Assembly (NCBI GenBank): GCA_024644425.1
Contig: JAHELA010000102.1
Location: forward strand, 1-5,593
DNA: 5,593 bases
From: Nitrosomonadaceae bacterium
Lineage (GTDB): Bacteria; Pseudomonadota; Gammaproteobacteria; Burkholderiales; Nitrosomonadaceae
Direction: 5' to 3'
Positions 1 through 5,294 of this stretch are shown piece after piece (within the stretch, counting starts at the first letter, position 1; each line of letters starts with the position of its first letter). Under the pieces are notes generated by a model, which saw only the letters and a program-made list of their open reading frames with translations, had not been told where the DNA came from and made no database searches. A program made the translations under genes and the position numbers.

Positions 1-715
1 GGGTCTCAGGAGAATTAAGATATTTCGGTTCATCCTTTTCTATTATTCGTCCGCCAAACCCCACAATTTTTCCCTTCTGATTTAAGATTGGAAACATGAT
101 GCGATCGCGGAAACGATCATATCGTTTACCTTCTTCTCCCTCATTTACCAATCCAACTTTGACAAGTTTTTGTGACTGATAATCAGTAAATATATCAGCT
201 AAGTTTCTCCAGCCAGAAGGAGCATAACCAATTGCAAAACGTGCAGCAGTCTCCCCCGTTAAACCACGCTTCTTTAGATAATCGATGCATTTCCTAGAAT
301 ACTTGAGTTGTTCTCTGTAAAACTGTGTAACGGTATTCATTACTTCAAACAAGCCCTGTAAAGAATCCTCTTTTTTTTGTCTGCTATCCTGTAAGCCATG
401 AATTCCTTGATATATATCCTTCTTTTGAGTAGGAACTTGTACCCCAACATGAGATGCAAGATCATTTACTGCTTCTATAAAATCCATGCCAACATGCTCC
501 ATCATAAAACCGATGGCGTTACCATGTGCACCACAACCAAAACAGTGATAGAACTGTTTAGTAGGACTAACAGTAAACGAAGGGGTTTTCTCGCCGTGAA
601 ATGGGCAACAAGCAATATGATTTGTACCAGCCTTCTTGAGTGGCACGTGCCGCTCAATGACATCGACGATATCTACGCGATCAAGTAGACCCTGAATGAA
701 CGATTGTGGAATCAT
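1..715 (-). CDS. dnaG: DNA primase DnaG (N-terminal part, cut by window edge)
   Basis: DnaG makes the RNA primers for leading- and lagging-strand replication, acting with the replicative helicase DnaB at the fork. I translated 238 codons from ATG at 715 down to the window edge without a stop. Residues 1 to about 100 are the zinc-binding domain: ligands C37, H40, C58 and C61 match the CHC2 pattern and spacing of E. coli DnaG. Residues from about 115 begin the RNA polymerase domain, with the family block YDRFRDRIMFPI at 199-210, then GFGGR at 219-223 and PKYLNSPET at 230-238. The catalytic Toprim motifs and the helicase-binding C-terminus lie outside the window. It is the third gene of an rpsU-yqeY-dnaG operon, 139 bp after yqeY. 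No good Shine-Dalgarno precedes the ATG (only GGTAA next to it), which suits a low-abundance protein. The identification is firm. Confidence 0.97.
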   Translation of the reverse strand, partial: MIPQSFIQGLLDRVDIVDVIERHVPLKKAGTNHIACCPFHGEKTPSFTVSPTKQFYHCFGCGAHGNAIGFMMEHVGMDFIEAVNDLASHVGVQVPTQKKDIYQGIHGLQDSRQKKEDSLQGLFEVMNTVTQFYREQLKYSRKCIDYLKKRGLTGETAARFAIGYAPSGWRNLADIFTDYQSQKLVKVGLVNEGEEGKRYDRFRDRIMFPILNQKGKIVGFGGRIIEKDEPKYLNSPET

Positions 716-766
716 TTACCGGGAAGAACGTCAATATTATTCAAACAAAGTACTTAAATTCGTATA

Positions 767-793
767 ATTATATGATATTTTCTGGAAATACAA
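767..793 (-). promoter_or_regulatory. Possible internal sigma70-like promoter for dnaG
   Basis: On the minus strand a perfect TATAAT (772 to 767) is preceded by TTGTAT (793 to 788) with a short 15-nt spacer; TCTTGT read two bases further upstream gives a 17-nt spacer. Initiation would fall about 40-50 nt before the dnaG ATG. The -10 lies in the 10-bp palindrome TATAATTATA (763-772), so it reads as TATAAT on both strands, and the whole spacer is AT-rich, so chance is a real possibility. An internal promoter would let dnaG be expressed separately from rpsU. Confidence 0.3.
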
Positions 794-831
794 GAGTAGT
801 AAAATTCCCCATCAAAGATACTGGTTGCAAC

Positions 832-851
832 GATTACACTATTTTGTAATC
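832..851 (-). other. Small stem-loop just after the yqeY stop
   Basis: GATTAC (832-837) and GTAATC (846-851) form a perfect 6-bp stem around an 8-nt loop. On the transcribed minus strand it begins 3 nt after the yqeY stop codon and is followed by the 8-base palindrome GTTGCAAC (824-831). No U-run follows, so it is not a classical intrinsic terminator. A transcript-stabilising or processing structure between yqeY and dnaG is possible but is inference only. Confidence 0.3.
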
Positions 852-854
852 AAA

Positions 855-1301
855 TCAGGTGGAAAGCTTTGTCCGTACCAACATAGCTACTTTCCCCATG
901 TCAGCACGACCAGCAAGCTTAGTTTTGAGTGCAGCAATCACTTTCCCCATTTCTTGTTGCTTTTGAGCTCCAATAGCAGAAATAGCTTCGTCCACTATAC
1001 AATTAATCTCAGAATCGGTAAATGCCTTTGGCATATATGCTTGCAACACGCTAACTTCGTATTTCTCTACATTGGCTAAATCTTCTCGTTTTGCAGCTTC
1101 ATATTGAGAAATTGAGTCCCTACGCTGTTTGATCATTTTCTCAATTACCGCAACCACAGCAGCATCGTCCATATTAATTCGCTCGTCTATTTCACGTTGT
1201 TTGATAGCAGCCTGCAATAGACGAATAGTATCTCTTCGCTTTATATCACCCGAGCGCATTGCAGCCTTTAAGTGTTCTGTAATTTCCTGTTTTAAATGCA
1301 T
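855..1301 (-). CDS. yqeY: GatB/YqeY domain-containing protein
   Basis: A 148-residue, highly charged and mostly helical soluble protein of the YqeY family, which resembles the C-terminal tail domain of the amidotransferase subunit GatB. The family's molecular role is not settled; a link to tRNA or translation is inferred from that similarity. Family features seen are the start MHLKQEITEHLKAAMRSGD, the block IRLLQAAIKQREIDER (26-41), KMIKQRRDSISQYE (55-68), the YMP turn (89-91) and the C-terminal block MGKVIAALK followed by AGRADMGKV. Length matches the usual 147-150 residues, so the ATG at 1301 is preferred. The upstream bases (ATAGTATCTGTC) contain no Shine-Dalgarno. It lies between rpsU and dnaG, a common arrangement in beta- and gammaproteobacteria, and is probably cotranscribed with them. 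It lacks the catalytic body of GatB and should not be called a GatB subunit. Confidence 0.93.
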   Translation of the reverse strand: MHLKQEITEHLKAAMRSGDIKRRDTIRLLQAAIKQREIDERINMDDAAVVAVIEKMIKQRRDSISQYEAAKREDLANVEKYEVSVLQAYMPKAFTDSEINCIVDEAISAIGAQKQQEMGKVIAALKTKLAGRADMGKVAMLVRTKLST

Positions 1302-1325
1302 GACAGATACTATTTGTATTATTTT

Positions 1326-1367
1326 TTACGAGAAAGGAAGCCTAGAATATCAAATTCTTACGAGAAA
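1326..1367. repeat. Direct repeat pair TTACGAGAAA in the rpsU-yqeY spacer
   Basis: The decamer TTACGAGAAA occurs at 1326-1335 and again at 1358-1367, 32 bp start to start, which is about three helical turns. Between the copies sits a small inverted repeat, AGAAT (1344-1348) and ATTCT (1354-1358). On the transcribed minus strand each copy reads TTTCTCGTAA. No terminator-type U-run follows a stem here, so read-through from rpsU into yqeY looks likely. Function is unknown: protein-binding sites, an RNA processing element or chance are all possible. Confidence 0.4.
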
Positions 1368-1452
1368 AAAATCGTTTTACTATGGCATACGGCAAGAAGA
1401 TAGTGGATCCTAAAAGTAGTTCCTAAAGCCTTTCTCCATTTCGATGAATTTA

Positions 1453-1665
1453 CTAATAAAGTTTTGGCGGAAGTAATTGACTACGCAAACGCTTATATGT
1501 TCGTTTAACTGCAGCAGCAAGTTTTCTTTTTCGCTCTGCGGTAGGTTTTTCATAAAACTCTCTAGCACGTAACTCCGTAAGCAATCCGGTTTTTTCTATA
1601 GTGCGTTTAAAACGACGCATAGCGACTTCAAACGGCTCATTTTCTTTAACTTTAATAATGGTCAT
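1453..1665 (-). CDS. rpsU: 30S ribosomal protein S21
   Basis: S21 is a small basic protein of the 30S platform, next to the anti-Shine-Dalgarno end of 16S rRNA, and helps mRNA engage during initiation. The 70-residue product has the usual length and conserved features: VKENEPFEVAMRRFKR (6-21), the REFYEKPTAERKRK core and the basic helix AAAVKRTYKRLRSQ. The core KTGLLTELRAREFYEKP and the C-terminus LLPPKLY are typical of betaproteobacteria; E. coli S21 ends differently. The ATG at 1665 is preceded by AAGGA 10 nt upstream (minus strand, 1680-1676), the clearest ribosome-binding site in the window, fitting high expression. It is the promoter-proximal gene of the rpsU-yqeY-dnaG operon and is divergent from tsaD, a conserved proteobacterial arrangement. 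Confidence 0.98.
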   Translation of the reverse strand: MTIIKVKENEPFEVAMRRFKRTIEKTGLLTELRAREFYEKPTAERKRKLAAAVKRTYKRLRSQLLPPKLY

Positions 1666-1731
1666 AAAAACGTGATCCTTATATTTAATAACTTGCTCAA
1701 AAAATAGTATATTGTGTAAAAAACTGTATAG

Positions 1732-1760
1732 TATATATCAGTTTGGTACTTTATTGTTAA
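1732..1760 (-). promoter_or_regulatory. Probable sigma70-type promoter of the rpsU operon
   Basis: On the minus strand TTAACA (1760 to 1755, five of six matches to TTGACA) is followed by a 17-nt spacer and TATATA (1737 to 1732, four of six to TATAAT). Initiation would fall near 1725, giving a leader of about 60 nt before the rpsU ATG. On the plus strand TATAGT (1727-1732), a possible -10 for tsaD without a good -35, adjoins the same -10 by one base. The two divergent genes may therefore share or compete for this region. Assignment rests on motif reading only. Confidence 0.45.
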
Positions 1761-1783
1761 AGTGCAGCTTTTCCGCTATCTCA

Positions 1784-2821
1784 ATGTTTGTTCTTGGTAT
1801 TGAAACTTCCTGTGACGATACTGGCATCGCAATCTTTCACACTGAGCGAGGCCTGTTGAGTCACGCACTATATTCACAGACAGAATTGCATAGTAAATAT
1901 GGCGGTGTTGTGCCTGAGCTTGCCTCACGTGATCATATACGACGGGTATTGCCACTTGTCAAACAAACTTTGGAAATAGCTAAGCTTAGTCTTAAAGACC
2001 TCAATGCCATTGCATATACACAAGGGCCGGGGTTAGCAGGAGCACTTTTAGTGGGTTCAAGTTTTGCAGCTGCGCTCAGTTTTGCGCTGAAAATTCCAGC
2101 ACTAGGTATTCATCATCTTGAGGGACACCTTCTCTCTCCTTTGTTGTCACCCACTGCACCTACTTTTCCATTCATTGCACTGCTTGTTTCCGGCGGCCAT
2201 ACCCAGCTGATGGAAGTACATGGTGTTGGTCAATATAAATTACTAGGCGAGACTGTGGATGATGCAGCAGGAGAAGCATTTGATAAAACAGCAAAACTGT
2301 TGGGTCTTGGTTATCCTGGTGGGCCTGCTTTGTCAAAACTTGCCAATGAATTCTCTAAATCTGGAAAAATATGTAGCTTAAAGCTCCCTCGTCCAATGCT
2401 CCACAGTGGTGATTATAATTTTAGCTTTAGTGGTCTGAAAACTGCCGTACTTACTCTAATAAACAAAAAAGAAATCACCTCACAAACCCAAGCAGAAATT
2501 GCCTTCGCATTTCAGGAAGCTGTAGTAGATGTATTAACGAAGAAATCTTTAGCAGCACTGACAGAAACAAACCTCACTCAGCTTGTAGTTGCAGGCGGAG
2601 TTGGAGCAAATGGTCAATTGAGAACATTTCTCTCCCGGAGCGCAAAAGAAATTGGAGTCACTGTTTTCTATCCTAGTCTTGAATTTTGCACAGACAATGG
2701 TGCAATGATTGCCCTTGCTGGTGCTATGCGATTGAAGAAATCGATAAGCAAAAGCCAACCATTAATAAATAGTTTTACTGTAAAGCCACGATGGAATTTA
2801 GAAACACAAGCCATCAAATAG
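1784..2821 (+). CDS. tsaD: tRNA t6A37 threonylcarbamoyltransferase subunit TsaD
   Basis: TsaD (formerly Gcp/YgjD) transfers the threonylcarbamoyl group from TC-AMP to A37 of ANN-decoding tRNAs, working with TsaB and TsaE after TsaC makes the intermediate. The cytoplasmic ASKHA-fold protein is full length at 345 residues. Visible motifs are VLGIETSCDDTG (3-14), YGGVVPELASRDH (39-51), the metal-binding HLEGH with H111 and H115, LLVSGGHTQL (133-142), the DDAAGEAFDK block (159-168), FSFSGLKT (213-220), AGGVGAN (270-276) and FCTDNGAM (301-308) with metal ligand D304. I chose ATG at 1784 because MFVLGIETSCDDTG matches the family N-terminus; an in-frame ATG at 1712 would add 24 non-conserved residues. 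The upstream bases (CGCTATCTCA) have no Shine-Dalgarno. It is divergent from rpsU, and its stop codon directly abuts that of plsY on the other strand. Confidence 0.97.
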   Translation: MFVLGIETSCDDTGIAIFHTERGLLSHALYSQTELHSKYGGVVPELASRDHIRRVLPLVKQTLEIAKLSLKDLNAIAYTQGPGLAGALLVGSSFAAALSFALKIPALGIHHLEGHLLSPLLSPTAPTFPFIALLVSGGHTQLMEVHGVGQYKLLGETVDDAAGEAFDKTAKLLGLGYPGGPALSKLANEFSKSGKICSLKLPRPMLHSGDYNFSFSGLKTAVLTLINKKEITSQTQAEIAFAFQEAVVDVLTKKSLAALTETNLTQLVVAGGVGANGQLRTFLSRSAKEIGVTVFYPSLEFCTDNGAMIALAGAMRLKKSISKSQPLINSFTVKPRWNLETQAIK

Positions 2822-3433
2822 TTATGGTGTGCCGCTCTTGCCAATCCGCGCTTCTTTACCTGAAATCAGGTTTGCAATATTAGATTTGTGCCGCCAGACA
2901 AGTAATATCGACATGATAAAAATAACTAAAGTACTTGCCGTCTCAAAACCCAGAAATATCCATGCATAAACTGGAGTAAGGACTGCCGCCACCAATGCGG
3001 ATAAAGAAGAAATACGCCATATCGCAGCAACGATAACCCAGGTCATGACTGCTAATAACCCAGCCCATAGATTTAATCCAATTGCGACCCCCAATGCGGT
3101 GGCTACGCCTCTTCCACCTCTAAAATACAAGAAAACCGACCATATGTGGCCCAAAAAGACCGCCAACGCCATTATAGCTATTGCATCATCATCAAGCCCC
3201 CAGGCTGGAGCAAAATGTTTCGCCAGTACAACTACTAACAAACCCTTACCAGCATCGCCTAACAAAGTTAATACAGCTGCTGCTTTATTTCCACTACGTA
3301 ACATATTTGTTGCACCCGGGTTCTTTGAACCAAAAGTGCGCGGATCAGGTAATCTAAAAACCCGACTAGTTATCACTGCAAAAGGAATGGACCCTAGCAA
3401 ATAAGCAATAAGTATAAAAACCATCAATGTCAT
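2822..3433 (-). CDS. plsY: Acyl-phosphate:glycerol-3-phosphate acyltransferase PlsY
   Basis: PlsY is an inner-membrane enzyme that moves the acyl group from acyl-phosphate (made by PlsX) to sn-glycerol-3-phosphate, giving lysophosphatidate, the first step of phospholipid synthesis. The 203-residue protein is very hydrophobic, consistent with the family's membrane segments, the first at about residues 3-22. The three conserved cytoplasmic motifs are present: GSKNPGATNMLR (35-46), GHIWSVFLYFRGGRGVAT (95-112) and RHKSNIANLISGKE (181-194). In the second motif S99 replaces the usual proline and R108 replaces the usual lysine of GGKGVAT. I prefer the ATG at 3433 because MTLMVFILIAYLLGS aligns with relatives. 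A GTG at 3445 would add four residues, but the AAGG (3451-3448) is then only 2 nt away; it is 14 nt from the ATG, so neither fit is ideal. It is convergent with tsaD and divergent from folB. Confidence 0.95.
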   Translation of the reverse strand: MTLMVFILIAYLLGSIPFAVITSRVFRLPDPRTFGSKNPGATNMLRSGNKAAAVLTLLGDAGKGLLVVVLAKHFAPAWGLDDDAIAIMALAVFLGHIWSVFLYFRGGRGVATALGVAIGLNLWAGLLAVMTWVIVAAIWRISSLSALVAAVLTPVYAWIFLGFETASTLVIFIMSILLVWRHKSNIANLISGKEARIGKSGTP

Positions 3434-3458
3434 TGAAATTGGCACTACCTTCTCAAAT

Positions 3459-3488
3459 AGAATAAAATTCCCATTGATTTTACGTTAA
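3459..3488 (-). promoter_or_regulatory. Possible plsY promoter
   Basis: On the minus strand TTAACG (3488 to 3483) and TATTCT (3464 to 3459), each four of six matches to consensus, are separated by 18 nt. This would start transcription just upstream of the AAGG ribosome-binding element of plsY. The -35 overlaps the dyad at 3475-3493. The region is AT-rich, so this is a weak call. Confidence 0.25.
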
Positions 3489-3493
3489 AATCA
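3475..3493. repeat. Perfect 8-bp inverted repeat between plsY and folB
   Basis: TGATTTTA (3475-3482), a 3-bp centre CGT, and TAAAATCA (3486-3493) form a perfect dyad of 19 bp. It lies in the 109-bp spacer between the divergent plsY and folB genes, about 40 bp from the plsY ATG and 50 bp from the folB ATG. The location, spacing and symmetry suit an operator for a dimeric repressor or activator. The arms are AT-rich and no U-run follows the repeat on either strand, so a terminator is less likely. The binding factor, if any, is unknown. Confidence 0.45.
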
Positions 3494-3542
3494 CTTTCCT
3501 ACGAAGCACTCTAGAAGCATTACATACCCTAAATTCAGTCGA

Positions 3543-3902
3543 ATGGACATTATTTTTCTCCATGAACTTAAAGCTAAAACTTTGATTGGAATTTATCCGT
3601 GGGAACGCCGAGTAGCACAAACCATCCAACTTGACCTAGAAATCGCTTTGCCAACAAGTAAAGCTTGCCAGACAGATAATTTCGAAGACGCATTGGACTA
3701 CGCCCTTATCGTTAAACGAGTAAATGAGATTCTTTCACAAAAACAATTTTTTTTACTGGAAGCACTAGCTGAACATATCGCTCAAATTATCCTAAAAGAA
3801 TTCAAATCACCTTGGGTAAAAGTAAACGTAGCAAAACTTAGTACGATACGTGGTGTAAAAAAACTTGGAATATCCATTGAAAGAAAATCAAAAATACCAT
3901 AG
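3543..3902 (+). CDS. folB: Dihydroneopterin aldolase FolB
   Basis: FolB cleaves 7,8-dihydroneopterin to 6-hydroxymethyl-7,8-dihydropterin and glycolaldehyde, and can epimerise the substrate, in cytoplasmic folate synthesis. The 119-residue product is collinear with E. coli FolB (MDIVFIEQL there, MDIIFLHEL here). Visible features are the GIYPWE loop with conserved E21 (16-21), the substrate-contact region LDYALIV (51-57), LLEALAE (71-77) whose E73 matches the pterin-anchoring glutamate, and SPWVKVNVAK (89-98) ending in the catalytic lysine K98. It ends in GISIERK, typical of the last strand. The enzyme normally forms ring-shaped oligomers. ATG at 3543 is chosen because the N-terminus aligns from residue 1; the upstream bases (AAATTCAGTCGA) lack a Shine-Dalgarno. 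The gene stands alone between divergent plsY and convergent hemD; no other folate gene is in the window. Confidence 0.95.
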   Translation: MDIIFLHELKAKTLIGIYPWERRVAQTIQLDLEIALPTSKACQTDNFEDALDYALIVKRVNEILSQKQFFLLEALAEHIAQIILKEFKSPWVKVNVAKLSTIRGVKKLGISIERKSKIP

Positions 3903-3931
3903 AGCATGTAAATTAATTCATTGATTAAATG

Positions 3932-3955
3932 AAAAAGATTTTAATCTTTTCTCTT
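3932..3955. terminator. AT-rich bidirectional terminator-like hairpin between folB and hemD
   Basis: AAAAGATT (3933-3940) and AATCTTTT (3943-3950) are perfectly complementary, realistically a 7-bp stem with a TTTA tetraloop. Runs of A lie on the left and T on the right, so each strand ends in a short T-rich tail. It lies 30 nt after the folB stop and just beyond the hemD stop, where a shared terminator for convergent genes is expected. The stem has only one G-C pair, so it would be weak alone. Confidence 0.45.
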
Positions 3956-3958
3956 ACT

Positions 3959-4768
3959 TTATTTCCTCAGGTTAAGAAGTGAAGTAATCAAACCTTTATC
4001 ACCAGGCTCAGTTTCAATTACATTTAGAAAACCTTGCTCTTCTGCGGCGGCCTTTATACGCTTATGGCTTGCATAAACCGGCAAGGAAAATAATATTTGG
4101 TTACAAACTTGTGCCGATACTAGAGACACGAGATTCACTACAGCAGAGCTACTCATTATCGAAATAACATTTATTTTGTTTGCGGTTAACAGCTCAAGTA
4201 GTCCAGCAGGTGGCGTCTCTGGGGCGTAACGATGATAGGTCGCATAAACCTCCACATGAGCTCCGCGATGCTCTAATTCCTCATGTAACAACTCTCGCCC
4301 ACTATCCCCGCGAAAAATTATTATATGCCTTCCATTAACATGCGCTGTTTGTAAATCAGGAAGCTCAAGCAAGCCCTCGCTATCAAAACTTTTTAGTGGT
4401 GTTACTATATTATTTACGCCACGTAAGTTTAGTTCTTCAGCTGTACCTAATCCAGGAGCAAATACCTTAACTGAGTGAGGGAGTTTTACACCTCCAGCGA
4501 GCGTCACACTAACAGCACTAGGGCTAACAAAAATTATTGCATAAGCATTTAAAAGTGATGTTTGCACTGCCTCTATCTGTTCTTTCTCTATTGATGGCTT
4601 GATAAGAATAGTAGGATATACAAGGGGTGTGGCACCAAGTACTGCTAACCGTTTAGCGGTACGTGAAGCAGGTATTACTGGACGCGTGATCAACACACTA
4701 ATTCCTGCAAGAGGGCCGGCCGTATTCGGCACGATCAAAGCACTATCTAAATTAGGGTCAATATTCAT
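3959..4768 (-). CDS. hemD: Uroporphyrinogen-III synthase HemD
   Basis: HemD closes hydroxymethylbilane with inversion of ring D to give uroporphyrinogen III, the branch point to heme, siroheme and cobalamin. The 269-residue product shows the loosely conserved family pattern: SVLITRP (24-30), IIFVSPSAV (78-86, where S84 stands in place of the more usual N), a GLGTAEEL turn (106-113), FDSEGLL (128-134), IFRGDSGRELL then LEHRGAHVEVYATYHRYAP (151-183, containing the conserved RG..GR and Y-x-R features), SSSAVVNL (206-213) and HKRIKAAAEEQGF (235-247). There is no fused HemX or methyltransferase domain. The ATG at 4768 has no close Shine-Dalgarno (GGAG is 17 nt away); an in-frame GTG at 4696 with AGGA 6 nt upstream would give 245 residues, near the E. 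coli length of 246. I keep 4768 because LAG before the first strand looks native. hemC, a common upstream partner, is not adjacent here. Confidence 0.93.
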   Translation of the reverse strand: MNIDPNLDSALIVPNTAGPLAGISVLITRPVIPASRTAKRLAVLGATPLVYPTILIKPSIEKEQIEAVQTSLLNAYAIIFVSPSAVSVTLAGGVKLPHSVKVFAPGLGTAEELNLRGVNNIVTPLKSFDSEGLLELPDLQTAHVNGRHIIIFRGDSGRELLHEELEHRGAHVEVYATYHRYAPETPPAGLLELLTANKINVISIMSSSAVVNLVSLVSAQVCNQILFSLPVYASHKRIKAAAEEQGFLNVIETEPGDKGLITSLLNLRK

Positions 4769-5294
4769 CTCAATGAACTGGCCAACTCCATGATCATATA
4801 TATAATTACAGCAAGTTTTGGCTTGGTAATTCTAAAATTATAGATTTTACAGTGATTGAGAAATTAATGCGGCATCCATTAGACACAGGGCATTAAAAGT
4901 GTAATGGTTGAAAATAAGCTAATACTTATAATCTTTGATGTACGTAAAATGCTGAGCCTAAAAGAAATTTCTAAATTATTCCTGTGCCCAACTTTACGCC
5001 CAACAAGTAAATGGGTCAACGCAACCACAGTAATACTTTGTATGATTAAACGTTATCACCATACAAAAGTAAAAACCTATCCTAATCGGATGCCTATAAA
5101 TCTCAGATATGCAGAAACTAACTAAGGTAAAAACTAGAAGTTTGCTAGAATATGCCCCTGATAGGCTCTAAATGTAATCTTTATTATGTAACTTTATATA
5201 TAAATAGCTGTACCAGCAGAATTTAGAATAATGCAATGTTTTAATTTAGTGTTTTCTTTTTATCCATATCTATCAATTTCATATTCGTATATTT
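4769..5294. other. Gene-poor spacer between divergent hemD and mltB
   Basis: This stretch of about 525 bp is very AT-rich and contains no gene I can support. It must hold the start signals for both flanking genes, but neither promoter is convincing: a perfect TATAAT on the minus strand at 4842-4837 lies 69 nt before the hemD ATG without a good -35, and no clear pair was found before mltB. The short open frames present have unusual composition, no ribosome-binding site and no recognisable motif. No tRNA-like fold or T-loop consensus was seen. Two local structures are noted: the inverted repeat at 4864-4896 and the heptamer GCCCAAC repeated twice near 4986-5004. I could not recognise a decayed hemC or another gene remnant. 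Confidence 0.6.
4864..4896. repeat. 7-bp inverted repeat with 19-nt loop upstream of hemD
   Basis: TTAATGC (4864-4870) and GCATTAA (4890-4896) are perfect reverse complements 19 nt apart. The right arm also overlaps a competing small hairpin, CATTA (4891-4895) with TAATG (4902-4906). It lies about 95-130 bp upstream of the hemD ATG. It could be a binding site or a leader structure; in AT-rich DNA chance remains a fair explanation. Confidence 0.3.

Noticed and set aside
398..688. 96-codon plus-strand open frame within dnaG
   Set aside because: It is antisense to the conserved zinc-binding and linker region of DnaG, which is open to the window edge on the minus strand.
825..1413. Plus-strand open frames opposite yqeY
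   Set aside because: They are antisense to a clearly conserved YqeY coding frame and have no family features or start signals.
1712..1783. N-terminal extension of TsaD from the upstream ATG
   Set aside because: The 24 extra residues are not family-like, they would overlap the divergent promoter region, and MFVLGIETSCDDTG at 1784 is the canonical start.
2858..2871. ACCTGA-AA-TCAGGT inverted repeat near the end of plsY as a tsaD terminator
   Set aside because: The loop is too tight at full pairing, the following T-run is only three bases, and the bases are coding sequence for the conserved PlsY C-terminal motif.
3045..3404. 119-codon plus-strand open frame within plsY
   Set aside because: It is the antisense shadow of the PlsY membrane protein; the minus-strand frame carries all three PlsY motifs.
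4769..4920. Possible hemC remnant upstream of hemD, suggested by a TGA overlapping the hemD ATG
   Set aside because: The minus-strand frame ending in that TGA is only about 34 codons long after an in-frame TAA, and it shows no hydroxymethylbilane synthase C-terminal features.
4904..5125. 73-codon open frame on the plus strand starting MVENKLILII
   Set aside because: It has no ribosome-binding site, its start lies in a hairpin-forming AT-rich stretch, the composition is not protein-like, no motif is recognisable, and the opposite strand has an equally meaningless open stretch. Conservation in relatives would be needed to revive it.
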